A program made the translations under genes and the position numbers. Positions 28,009 through 36,167 of a stretch of 64,000 bases of DNA are shown here, piece after piece. Under the pieces are notes generated by a model. It was not told where the DNA came from. It saw nothing but the letters and a program-made list of their open reading frames with translations, and did not search any database. The stretch is taken from assembly GCA_947455215.1 (NCBI GenBank), contig CANGNA010000011.1, forward strand, positions 1 to 64,000. Direction: 5' to 3'. Numbering within the stretch: position 1 is the first letter of the stretch; every line of letters begins with the position of its first letter. This DNA comes from Chitinophagaceae bacterium (GTDB lineage Bacteria; Bacteroidota; Bacteroidia; Chitinophagales; Chitinophagaceae).

Positions 28009-28536
28009 ATGTCGGTAAAAATTCGTCTCCAGAGACACGGATCCAAGAAGCGTCCGTTTTATTTCATAGTAGTTGCAAACACTACTGCCCCACGCGATGG
28101 TAAGTTCATCGAAAAGCTGGGTACTTACAACCCACTTACTGTGCCGGCAACTATCCGTATTAACCGCGAGCGTTCCCTGCACTGGTTGACCAAGGGTGCT
28201 GAACCAACAAACACTTGCCGCAGGATACTGTCGTTCAAGGGTGTACTGTTCCTGAAGCATCTGATGCGCGGTGTATCTCTCGGCCTGTTCGACGAAGCTA
28301 CCGCTATGGAAAAGTTTGAGCAGTGGAATGGTGAGCACGAAGCGCTTGTTGCCCGCAGGGAAGAAGCACATCGTAAGCACAAAGCTGAAAAGCGCCAGGC
28401 TACTATCAATGAATCAGTTCGCATGGTTGAAGCTAAGAACGCTGAAAAAGAAATGGCTGCTGCTGCTGCCGCTGAAACAGCTGACGACGCTGACGCTACT
28501 GCAGAAGCAACTGAAGAAACTGCTGCTGCTGAATAA
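28009..28536 (+). CDS. rpsP: Ribosomal protein S16 with a long C-terminal extension
   Basis: Small-subunit protein. The conserved core (about 1-85) reads MSVKIRLQRHGSKKRPFYFI and VVANTTAPRDGKFIEKLGTYNPL. Total length is 175 residues, against about 80-90 in E. coli. The extra ~85 residues are first helical and charged (AEKRQATINESVRMVEAKN), then Ala/Glu/Thr-rich to the end. Extensions of this kind are common in Bacteroidota. The usual neighbours rimM and trmD are absent here, and a strong terminator follows, so it is transcribed alone. Confidence 0.96.
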   Translation: MSVKIRLQRHGSKKRPFYFIVVANTTAPRDGKFIEKLGTYNPLTVPATIRINRERSLHWLTKGAEPTNTCRRILSFKGVLFLKHLMRGVSLGLFDEATAMEKFEQWNGEHEALVARREEAHRKHKAEKRQATINESVRMVEAKNAEKEMAAAAAAETADDADATAEATEETAAAE

Positions 28537-28560
28537 TTGTAAACAAACAACTGTTCATAG

Positions 28561-28590
28561 AAAACTCCCGCACCAATGCGGGAGTTTTTA
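28561..28590 (+). terminator. Terminator of rpsP
   Basis: AAAACTCCCGCA pairs with TGCGGGAGTTTT (loop CCAA) and ends in T. Confidence 0.9.
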
Positions 28591-28684
28591 TTTGTAGTAT
28601 AGGCTGTGCCGTAAGGCCAGTTAGCCTTTATTGTATCTTTAACAACAAAAATCATTAAGTTTGTTCTAACTGTTCATTAGTGAT

Positions 28685-29599
28685 ATGCTGAAAAAACTGC
28701 CTGTTTTATTTTTTGCAACTGCCTCCTTATCTCTTTCTGCTTACCATGCATCGGCCCAGGTGGGCAATATCGCTCCGCGCGACCTGGAGAAGATGCAGAT
28801 CATGGAAGACTCTATGATGGTTACGGTGGATTCTATGTTCAACGCTTACATCCCGGATACCCATATAGGCTACAGCGAGCGCCTGATACGCCAACTGATA
28901 AAAACACTGAAGCTACCTAACTCCTACCTCTACCCTTTCGATAAGTTGAAAGAGAAGATCAACATCATATCGCCCGATGACAATGCCTTCCGCATATTCA
29001 ACTGGAGTGCAGATGTGTCGCAGATATTCCGCAGGTATTACGGCGCTATACAAATGCCGCAGGAAAACCTGAAATTATATGGCCTGGTAGATTACCAGGA
29101 GCAAATGAGCAAGGGTGCCGAAGACAGCGTGCTTACAGGGGGTAAATGGTTTGGAGCTTTGTATTACCGCATAATGGCCAACGACGTGGGCGGCCAGAAA
29201 GTTTATACCCTCTTCGGGCTTAACGAAGGACCGGTAAGCAATAAGAAGATACTTGATCCGCTTACCTTCAGCAACGGGGGCATAACATTTGGAGCGCCTA
29301 TATTTGGTGTAGGATCAACCAACTTTCCCCGCCAGCCGATAAGGCGTTTTATACTGGAGTATAAGAAAGAAGTGCATGTAAGCATGAACTGGGATAAGGA
29401 AAAAAATGCCATAGTGTTCGACGACCTGGTATCGCAGGTAAACGACCCTAAGCGCAAATATACCTACGTGCCCAGCGGACAGTACAATGCATTTGAATGG
29501 GACGGAGCTATGTGGGCACTGCGCATGAACATTGCCCCTATAACAGAGCTGCAAGACAACCAGGCACCATCGGAAGACGATAAGGACCAGAAAAAATAA
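28685..29599 (+). CDS. Exported protein of unknown function
   Basis: 304 residues with a signal peptide (MLKKLPVLFFATASLSLSAYHASA). Distinctive segments are KLKEKINIISPDDNAFRIFNWSADVSQ, then RRYYGAIQMPQENLKLYGLVDY, KWFGALYYRIM and RFILEYKKEVHVSMNWD. The wording suggests a compact beta-rich periplasmic domain, but no known catalytic motif is visible and the family was not recognised. It is not GldN, whose motifs differ. The tail is acidic and polar (SEDDKDQKK). It stands alone between two terminators. Confidence 0.7.
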   Translation: MLKKLPVLFFATASLSLSAYHASAQVGNIAPRDLEKMQIMEDSMMVTVDSMFNAYIPDTHIGYSERLIRQLIKTLKLPNSYLYPFDKLKEKINIISPDDNAFRIFNWSADVSQIFRRYYGAIQMPQENLKLYGLVDYQEQMSKGAEDSVLTGGKWFGALYYRIMANDVGGQKVYTLFGLNEGPVSNKKILDPLTFSNGGITFGAPIFGVGSTNFPRQPIRRFILEYKKEVHVSMNWDKEKNAIVFDDLVSQVNDPKRKYTYVPSGQYNAFEWDGAMWALRMNIAPITELQDNQAPSEDDKDQKK

Positions 29600-29620
29600 T
29601 ATTGCCGATCTAGAAATAAT

Positions 29621-29650
29621 AAAGGGGCTCCCTCAAAAGGGGGCCCCTTT
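29621..29650. terminator. Terminator between convergent genes
   Basis: AAAGGGGC (29621-29628) pairs with GCCCCTTT (29643-29650), with an inner CCCT/AGGG stem in the loop. Confidence 0.7.
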
Positions 29651-29676
29651 GCCTTATAGGCTAAAACAAAAGCTTC

Positions 29677-31524
29677 TTATTCGTCATCATCGCTGTCTGT
29701 AGTCTTGTCAACTTCGGTACCGTCCATATTTTTCAGACCGGTGGCTGTCATTATATAATCTTTGTCTGTACCGTATATACTCTTATTATCACTCCAATGA
29801 CTGGTATGATATGTACCATGACCATGCTTATTGACCGTGAACCAACTGTAGTCGTTGATATCATTTGAAAGTTTCACCGTCTTGCCCAATGGCACTTCTA
29901 TTGTCAGGAGAACCTGCTGGTTACGAAACTTGTCTTTAGTACTTATTGTGAAACCTTTGGGCAATGAGATAATAGTATCGGACTGAGTAACGGGGAACTG
30001 TATATTACCGGCTATACGTTTGGCCTCCTGCATGTTATTGCCGCGACTGGAGCGTGTTTCATAAATATGATAGAAGCTGTCCGGGCTCTGTTCAATATTC
30101 ACATTTACAGTATTCAGCCAAAGAGAGTCCTTACTTACGATGCGAAATGGATTGTCATCGTCCTCGTCCCAGTCGCTGAACCAACGACCAAAACGTGCAT
30201 AGTGATAAGAGCGTAAAGAGGTATTGGCCACCGTCACATACATATGCCCCTTAGATGGTTGTTGCATATGCACCTCTTCTTCCACCATCGATTTCACACT
30301 AAAGTTGCGCACGATCATACCCGCCATTACAATACAACATAATATACCGCCGATCCACAATACACTGAAAATATAACCCAGGTAGTGGCTGCTTGTGCGC
30401 ACTTTCATAATGCGACGTATCATCCATACCACCAGCGCCAGGAATGGCACACCCAATGTCAGTGCAATACCTGTCCAGGTGAGCACATAGTCATTCCAGC
30501 TCTCCAGCACAAAATTAGAGAAAGGCATTGTTGCTGCCCCGGCAAACACCAGGCCTATCAACGTGGCAAATAAACTAAGGGCAATGGAGCCTGCGATCAA
30601 CAGGAAGAACGACTTGAACAATATACTTATCGCCCTCCCTATGCCGCCACCTGATTGCCGTGGCACATACATATTTTCAGTACGCGCTTGTGTGGCTGCC
30701 TTAATGGTATTGATGTCTATCTTTTCGCCGCGCATCTCCATTTTATCCGTAGGCGACGCCGCATAGGGCACGGCTATCCACAATACTATGTACAATACAA
30801 AAAAGGTACTTCCGAAGTAGCCGGTGAACACCCCATGATGGAAATGCCCGAACAAGCTAAAAATATGAACACTGTTGAACAATACACTCATGATGAAAGG
30901 GAACATGAACAATACCCTCAGCTTCCATGCCTCGATATTGAAATAGTTAGATAAACCACTGCATACGCCGGCAATCACTTTACCATCCGGATCGCGGAAC
31001 AACCTGCGGGTAATATGAGTACTACGGCTATGCGCAGGCACTACTATCCACAACAAAATGTATATCCAGAAAAATGCACCAAAAAACACCACAAACAGGA
31101 TACGTACGATCAACGTATCGATATTCATACGGTTGGCTATACCGCTGCACACACCTGCTATTACTTTATCGTCGGCATTACGGTGAAACTGATCCTTACC
31201 GGCATTGCCGGCCGCAGCCCTGTGATCGTAAGGGCTGTATTCTTCTTGCCTGTCGCCGGTGGCTTCAGCTTCCATATCTTCTATTCGACCAATACTGTCT
31301 ATTATCTCGTTCAGATCTGCAATATTGATACAAGGTGCCGTTTTCAACCGTGCAGCCATTAATTCTCCAATACGGCTCTCAATATCGCCAATGATCTCAT
31401 CGCTGCTTTCTTCCCCCGCAAAATGGCGTTGCAGGCTGGTACTGTACTGTTTCAGCACATCATAGGCGGGTTCTTCTATAGCTATTACCCTACCCCTGAA
31501 ATTTATGTTGATTATTTTTTCCAT
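29677..31524 (-). CDS. Membrane protein with two PspC domains
   Basis: 615 residues. Region 1-95 is cytoplasmic (MEKIININFRGRVIAIEEPA; ESRIGELMAARLK). Two PspC domains follow (about 110-170, DDKVIAGVCSGIANRMNID; and about 175-260, DGKVIAGVCSGLSNYFNIE), each with a membrane helix. More helices lie at about 305-410. A C-terminal periplasmic adhesin-like beta region ends GTEVDKTTDSDDDE. PspC in enterobacteria senses envelope stress and controls PspA; here it is paired with a PadR repressor 28 bp upstream, a combination known in Bacteroidota. The role is inferred to be envelope stress. Confidence 0.88.
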   Translation of the reverse strand: MEKIININFRGRVIAIEEPAYDVLKQYSTSLQRHFAGEESSDEIIGDIESRIGELMAARLKTAPCINIADLNEIIDSIGRIEDMEAEATGDRQEEYSPYDHRAAAGNAGKDQFHRNADDKVIAGVCSGIANRMNIDTLIVRILFVVFFGAFFWIYILLWIVVPAHSRSTHITRRLFRDPDGKVIAGVCSGLSNYFNIEAWKLRVLFMFPFIMSVLFNSVHIFSLFGHFHHGVFTGYFGSTFFVLYIVLWIAVPYAASPTDKMEMRGEKIDINTIKAATQARTENMYVPRQSGGGIGRAISILFKSFFLLIAGSIALSLFATLIGLVFAGAATMPFSNFVLESWNDYVLTWTGIALTLGVPFLALVVWMIRRIMKVRTSSHYLGYIFSVLWIGGILCCIVMAGMIVRNFSVKSMVEEEVHMQQPSKGHMYVTVANTSLRSYHYARFGRWFSDWDEDDDNPFRIVSKDSLWLNTVNVNIEQSPDSFYHIYETRSSRGNNMQEAKRIAGNIQFPVTQSDTIISLPKGFTISTKDKFRNQQVLLTIEVPLGKTVKLSNDINDYSWFTVNKHGHGTYHTSHWSDNKSIYGTDKDYIMTATGLKNMDGTEVDKTTDSDDDE

Positions 31525-31552
31525 GTTGTTCGATTTAGTGTGTAGTGTTCTT

Positions 31553-31924
31553 TTACTGCAGATCGTTTAAAGGTGGCAACGACTGATCATTATTTTTAAG
31601 TGCATTCACGGCGTTGGCCAGTTCATTCCAGGTGTCTTCCAGCTGCTTGTAAAAAGCTATACCCTGCTCCGTTAGCGAGAAGTACTTACGTGGTGGCCCG
31701 GAATTGCTCTCCACCCACCGGTAGGTAAGCATCCCGGCATTCTTCAGCCGGGTAAGCAAGGGATATAACGTCCCTTCCAACACCAACAATTTCGATTCGC
31801 GCATTTCCTCCACAATATCACTGGGATAGGCTTCTCCCCTTCTTATTACCGAGAGTATGCAAAACTCCAGTATGCCGCGCCGCATCTGGCTTTGTGTATT
31901 CTCTATGTTTAGCTTGTTTTCCAT
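31553..31924 (-). CDS. PadR-family transcriptional repressor
   Basis: 123 residues. The winged-helix core reads LEFCILSVIRRGEAYPSDIVEEM, then LLVLEGTLYPLLTRLKNAGML and NSGPPRKYFSLTEQGIAFY, the PadR signature. The C-terminal helix for dimerisation is short, as in PadR subfamily 2. It lies upstream of the PspC gene in one operon (28-bp gap). An inverted repeat overlapping its own promoter (31959-31989) is a likely operator, so self-repression is inferred. Confidence 0.92.
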   Translation of the reverse strand: MENKLNIENTQSQMRRGILEFCILSVIRRGEAYPSDIVEEMRESKLLVLEGTLYPLLTRLKNAGMLTYRWVESNSGPPRKYFSLTEQGIAFYKQLEDTWNELANAVNALKNNDQSLPPLNDLQ

Positions 31925-31944
31925 AACAGGAACTATTTACTGCA

Positions 31945-31975
31945 CAAATGTATGCAATATTTAGTACTATACAAT
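31945..31975 (-). promoter_or_regulatory. Promoter of the padR-pspC operon
   Basis: On the minus strand, ATTG (31975-31972), a 19-bp spacer and TACATTTG (31952-31945) match the Bacteroidota consensus. The PadR start at 31924 is about 20 bp downstream of the -7 box. Confidence 0.6.
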
Positions 31976-31989
31976 ACATAGTACTAAAT
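31959..31989. promoter_or_regulatory. Likely PadR operator: 12-bp inverted repeat
   Basis: ATTTAGTACTAT (31959-31970) and ATAGTACTAAAT (31978-31989) pair perfectly across 7 bases. The centre covers the -33 element of the padR promoter, so bound repressor would block RNA polymerase. The ATAC/GTAT core around the centre resembles known PadR sites. Confidence 0.65.
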
Positions 31990-32010
31990 TTTCTAAAAAA
32001 TTTTAAAACA

Positions 32011-32039
32011 AAAATGCCGCCGGGGTCAACCGGCGGCAT
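32011..32039 (-). terminator. Terminator of the thioredoxin-like gene
   Basis: ATGCCGCCGG (32014-32023) pairs perfectly with CCGGCGGCAT (32030-32039) and is followed by a T-run on the minus strand. It insulates the upstream padR promoter. Confidence 0.85.
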
Positions 32040-32061
32040 CATTACAACATATTCTTCTTAT

Positions 32062-32667
32062 TTATTTACTGCGGAGGTTTATCTGGCAACCTATCGATCT
32101 TGTCTCCGGCACCGTTACTGGTTTACCAGCTAAAAGCTGCTCTACAGCATCTTGCACATACCTGTGTTTTACCTCGGCTGGCTCTGCCCCATTATCGTCA
32201 ATAGCGCCGCAATATTTAACTACCCACTTGCCGCCTTCTTTCCACAGTACAAATGCATGAGGTGTCTTTTGTGCAGCAAATTGCCTGGCCACTGCCTGGG
32301 TATTATCGTATAGATACGGGAACAGAAAATGTTCCTTTTTAGCCTTCTTCACCATTTCCGCATAACTATCACCCTCATATACCACTGTATCTGTCGAACT
32401 AATAGCGATCAAGGGAACACCTGCCTTGGCAAATTTTTTATACAGATTATTAAGCCGCGGCGGGTACAACTTGGCAAATGGACAATGATTGCATGTAAAG
32501 ACAACGATATAGCCTTTTGCATCTTTGTGATCACTCAGCGACACCATTTTGCCGTCCACATTCCTAAGCGAAAAATCATTGACCACTACCTGCGCCATGG
32601 TGCGGCTATGCAGCAATAATGCTACAAACAAAGCAAGTGTATAAAATGCTGAATTTCTGCGTGCCAT
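32062..32667 (-). CDS. Exported thioredoxin-fold (AhpC/TSA-like) protein
   Basis: 201 residues. A signal peptide precedes AQVVVNDFSLRNVDGKMVSL. The active-site CNHC lies in VFTCNHCPFAKLYPPRLNNL, and VPLIAISSTD and HAFVLWKEGG complete the thioredoxin fold. CNHC in this setting is typical of thiol oxidoreductases of the redoxin family. It starts 2 bp after the stop of the multicopper oxidase gene, so the two are translated as a pair; a shared copper or redox role in the periplasm is inferred. Confidence 0.87.
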   Translation of the reverse strand: MARRNSAFYTLALFVALLLHSRTMAQVVVNDFSLRNVDGKMVSLSDHKDAKGYIVVFTCNHCPFAKLYPPRLNNLYKKFAKAGVPLIAISSTDTVVYEGDSYAEMVKKAKKEHFLFPYLYDNTQAVARQFAAQKTPHAFVLWKEGGKWVVKYCGAIDDNGAEPAEVKHRYVQDAVEQLLAGKPVTVPETRSIGCQINLRSK

Positions 32668-32669
32668 AA

Positions 32670-34367
32670 TTATTGCTTTACAAATTGCTTGACAGTGGTC
32701 TTCTTGGTCAGCTCATCGGTCAGCTGCAGGAAATAGGTACCGGGTGCATAAGCACTGATATCTATACCGCCAGCCAGCTGCGGACGTGGCAACATGCACA
32801 TGGTGCGGCCCGCTGCATTGGTTATGGTAACATAGTACACTTGCATTGCCGGATCCTCGAGCGACACAAACAACCTGCTACCGGCAGGGTTGGGATACAG
32901 AGAAAAACCACCGGCTGCTTTGCCGGTATTATCAACCCCCGTAGCATCAACCACAACAAACTGTTGCATCATACCACCATCTTCATGCGGTGCAAAATGA
33001 CAATGGTACATGAACGGATGGATAGGATCAGCATAGTCATCGAACTTAGCTACAAAGGTCACCGTATCGTTTACCTGCAGGTAGTAGGTATCTTTCCAGC
33101 CGCTTTCATAAGCACCTACAGGGTGAGAACTCCTTGAAAGTATCTTAAATTCGATATCGTGGATATGGAAGGTATGTCCAAATACGTTGCTGTTGATCAC
33201 TGTCCACTTTTCTACATCATTAAGATGTACTGTTTTATTGATAGTATTAAAATTATAAACGGTGTGATCGAAATTGAATGGCGGATTACCAGGGCCGGGA
33301 TTACCATCTGTAACAAGTAAGGTGCGACTTACAGTAGCATCAGCGGCTGTTAAGTATGTATTTGATACCAGTGCCGATGGCACTGCTGTAATGGCACCCG
33401 TAGTTGTAGCACCTACAACAATATGTAGCACGTTAAAGTTGCGGTTGTTGAGCAGGCTACCAAATGTTCCGGTCGTATTTGGCTCTCCACCACCAAAACC
33501 GAATTCCTGTCCTGCGTTATAGGCTACCAGATCGAAACTGCTGCCAATGGCATCGCTACCCAGGTTTACCATGATCTCTGCACGCTCGCCTACTGCCAAT
33601 TTTATCCTTGTTGCAGATACAGGCGCGTTGAGCAGACCCCCGTCATTACCTATTATATAGAAGGTACGGTTGTCGCTGAAGCCCAGGTTATATGCGCGTT
33701 CCATTTCGGCGTTCAGTATGCGCAGGCGCACATACTGCTTAGGCAGTGTTACCTGCGGATGCAGTGTACCATTTACAACCGGAGTGTCCCCATAATGGCT
33801 GCTGGTATAGTCGATGGCATTGCTCGCGTCAAACTTCCTGCTGGTCAACGCTAACGGGATATCGTCAACGCCATATGTTCTTGGCAGTGCCAATGCAGCT
33901 TCAGCAGCATCGCGCACAATAATGAAACCACCTATGCCTTTAGACATCTGCTCTTCTGTCATGGTATGCAGATGCGGATGATACCAGAACGTAGCCGCCT
34001 GGTTGGTTACCTTCCAGTAAGGCTGCCACAAAGTGCCGGGCGGAATGATCTGGTGCGGACCTCCGTCCATTACGGCCGGCAGGTGCATACCATGCCAATG
34101 CAGCGTGGTACTGTCATTCAGATAACTCTGCACATTCATATGCACAGTATCGCCCTGGTTGAAAAACAGGGTTGGGCCCCAGAAATTACCATTGATACCA
34201 CCAGTTATTGTCTGGTTGCCCGGCAAAAACTGCTTGAAAGTGTCTTTGATATTCAGGTTGAACGTAGTACCGGATAGGGTATCGGGAATGACCAGTGTAT
34301 TATATTGGGCCGAGGCGCTCATGACTGCACCGCACATAACGGCTATCAGTAATATCTTTAATTTCAT
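32670..34367 (-). CDS. Secreted multicopper oxidase with T9SS sorting domain
   Basis: 565 residues from MKLKILLIAVMCGAVMSASA; this Met gives a signal peptide, while the open frame runs on to 34451. The copper sites are complete: LHWHGMHLP and FWYHPHLHTM (trinuclear), then HTFHIHDIEF and MYHCHFAPHEDGGMMQ (type 1/3, with Cys). Three cupredoxin domains are expected, oxidising a substrate while reducing O2. After about residue 490 a T9SS type A sorting domain follows (LYPNPAGSRLFVSL, APGTYFLQLTD). So it is exported to the surface or released. Substrate unknown (Cu(I), Mn, bilirubin-like phenols are options). The thioredoxin-like gene follows in the same operon. Confidence 0.9.
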   Translation of the reverse strand: MKLKILLIAVMCGAVMSASAQYNTLVIPDTLSGTTFNLNIKDTFKQFLPGNQTITGGINGNFWGPTLFFNQGDTVHMNVQSYLNDSTTLHWHGMHLPAVMDGGPHQIIPPGTLWQPYWKVTNQAATFWYHPHLHTMTEEQMSKGIGGFIIVRDAAEAALALPRTYGVDDIPLALTSRKFDASNAIDYTSSHYGDTPVVNGTLHPQVTLPKQYVRLRILNAEMERAYNLGFSDNRTFYIIGNDGGLLNAPVSATRIKLAVGERAEIMVNLGSDAIGSSFDLVAYNAGQEFGFGGGEPNTTGTFGSLLNNRNFNVLHIVVGATTTGAITAVPSALVSNTYLTAADATVSRTLLVTDGNPGPGNPPFNFDHTVYNFNTINKTVHLNDVEKWTVINSNVFGHTFHIHDIEFKILSRSSHPVGAYESGWKDTYYLQVNDTVTFVAKFDDYADPIHPFMYHCHFAPHEDGGMMQQFVVVDATGVDNTGKAAGGFSLYPNPAGSRLFVSLEDPAMQVYYVTITNAAGRTMCMLPRPQLAGGIDISAYAPGTYFLQLTDELTKKTTVKQFVKQ

Positions 34368-34562
34368 CGATATAGCTTTAATAGTAGTTAAGACGATCAT
34401 ATCCGTAAAATCCTTCGGATCACGGAATATAGTTCTGGTAAGCTGATGCAAAACTACTTTAATAACAAAAAACTACCTGTTCTTGTAGGTTTACGCGAAA
34501 GATGAATAGGTACATTGCACCTGCAAATAGGTCCATTTTCCATAAGTATCCATATTCCTGTT

Positions 34563-35363
34563 ATGTTCAACGCCAAACCCAGTATTTTACTATTGCAAAA
34601 CGACGATGTCTCCGCGGCTATCCTTGAAGAAATGGCCCGGGAGCATCAGTATCATACGGAAGCATTCAATAGTACCCACACTGCCTGGAGCCAGTTTTTA
34701 AAAAAACAGTTCGATATATGCATTCTGGATATGGCTGTGGGCGATGAACAGCTGGTGCTCGAGCTAACACGATCGATAAGAAGCAAAAACCATAGTATTC
34801 CCATTATCCTTCTGTCAGCCCAGTCAACAGACCAGGAGAAAATTGATGGATTTGATGCCGGCGCAGACGATTACCAACTTAAGCCCATAAACATGCAAAT
34901 ACTTTTCAAGAAGCTGAAGGTCTTCCTGCAACGTTCCACAGTCAGTACTATGATCGGCAAACTATCCTTCGGATTTAAAACAGAGAAAATATCTTTTGAC
35001 TACGCCAATCTATCAATGACCTGTTGTGGCAAAGCACAAAGGCTAACATTAAAAGAGGCAGACCTTTTCCATTTTCTCTGTACCAATGTAAACAGGGTAA
35101 TAACGCGTAAAGAGATATTGCTTAATGTATGGGGTAAATACGACCGGTTCCTGGGACGCAGTATGGATGTATTTATAAAAAGATTGAGAATTCACTTGCA
35201 AGACCAAAGCGATTTTGTAATAGAGACCGTATACAGAGTGGGTTATAAAGTGACGTGCAAAATGGCAACAAACGAAGAACAAAATCTGTCCACCAGGGCC
35301 ATACTCAACGACGGTAATATCATGAATACAAAACACAGTGAACCTGTTCGCTGTGACGGCTGA
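34563..35363 (+). CDS. OmpR/PhoB-family response regulator
   Basis: 266 residues. The receiver domain (about 1-120) has QNDD near the start, phospho-acceptor Asp in CILDMAVGDE, and Lys in DYQLKPINM. A DNA-binding winged helix (about 150-235) reads LTLKEADLFHFLCTN, RKEILLNVWGKYD, RSMDVFIKRLRIHL, VYRVGYKVTC. A ~30-residue tail follows. MFNAKPSILLLQ is the chosen start; the open frame begins at 34515. It heads a signalling block with a NarL-type regulator and a PAS kinase downstream. Its target genes are unknown; the divergent multicopper oxidase gene is the nearest candidate. Confidence 0.9.
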   Translation: MFNAKPSILLLQNDDVSAAILEEMAREHQYHTEAFNSTHTAWSQFLKKQFDICILDMAVGDEQLVLELTRSIRSKNHSIPIILLSAQSTDQEKIDGFDAGADDYQLKPINMQILFKKLKVFLQRSTVSTMIGKLSFGFKTEKISFDYANLSMTCCGKAQRLTLKEADLFHFLCTNVNRVITRKEILLNVWGKYDRFLGRSMDVFIKRLRIHLQDQSDFVIETVYRVGYKVTCKMATNEEQNLSTRAILNDGNIMNTKHSEPVRCDG

Positions 35364-35500
35364 GGTACCACCCGGGCTCATGCAGAATTTAAAGATAGTA
35401 TAAAATAGAATTATACATAGAAAAATATTTACGAATAAATCAATAAACATTTGTAGTATGTTGATAATGAGAAGCATAAATTTGTTTCAAAATCTTCCCC

Positions 35501-36133
35501 GTGTTAGAAATAGGCATATTAGAGAACGACCTGGGTCTTAGGGCCACCATATCCGATTTTATAATTATGGCCATGAGCCATAAGGTGAGCTTTACTGTTG
35601 GCAGTGTTCTAGAAGTAGCAGAATACTGTTCTAAGAGAACTCACCCGGCTATAGTACTTGTAGACATCAATGTTAACGATTCGCGGGGTATTGATACCGT
35701 AATTGCCATACGAAAAGCAATGCCCGCCACGGAGATGATCGTAATAACCGGCGAATACAAGCAGGAATTCGTTATTAAATGTGTAGAAAATGGCGCATCG
35801 GGGTTCTTGTATAAGCCCTTTTCTATGCAAAAACTGAAGGAGGCTATTGAAAAAGTAGCCACCATAGGGAGTTATCTTGATGCGATATCGCTTACAGAAC
35901 TGATATCATCGTTGCAAAAGCCGGGAACAAATGTGCACCAGAAAATACTGGACACACTTACCCAAAAAGAAGAACCGGTTTTAAAAGGGCTGCTGTCAGG
36001 CAAGTCAGCCAAACAAATAGCCAGCGACCTGTCTGTATCAACCAACACGATCAACTTCCATTTGAAAAATATATATCAAAAATTCAACGTTCACTCCAAG
36101 GCAGAACTGATGAGCAAAGTGCTTTCAGTTTAG
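35501..36133 (+). CDS. NarL/LuxR-family response regulator
   Basis: 210 residues, starting with GTG (there is no ATG nearby). The receiver (about 1-120) has the acidic pair in LENDLG, phospho-Asp in VLVDINVNDS and Lys in FLYKPFSM. The LuxR helix-turn-helix (about 145-205) reads LKGLLSGKSAKQIASDLSVS and NTINFHLKNIYQKFNVHSK. It lies 137 bp after the OmpR-type gene and 34 bp before the kinase gene, so kinase and regulator are likely one system. Confidence 0.9.
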   Translation: MLEIGILENDLGLRATISDFIIMAMSHKVSFTVGSVLEVAEYCSKRTHPAIVLVDINVNDSRGIDTVIAIRKAMPATEMIVITGEYKQEFVIKCVENGASGFLYKPFSMQKLKEAIEKVATIGSYLDAISLTELISSLQKPGTNVHQKILDTLTQKEEPVLKGLLSGKSAKQIASDLSVSTNTINFHLKNIYQKFNVHSKAELMSKVLSV

Positions 36134-36167
36134 CCGGTAATCGTTAAGGGTAAAACTCAGTAACTGT

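Noticed and set aside
28685-29599. GldN-like gliding/T9SS component
   Set aside because: Overall size is similar, but the characteristic GldN segments were not found, so it is listed as unknown.
34368-34562. Shared regulatory region between the multicopper oxidase and OmpR-type genes
   Set aside because: A TAGTTTTG (34456-34449, minus strand) fits a -7 box, but no TTTG lies at the proper distance, so no promoter was called.
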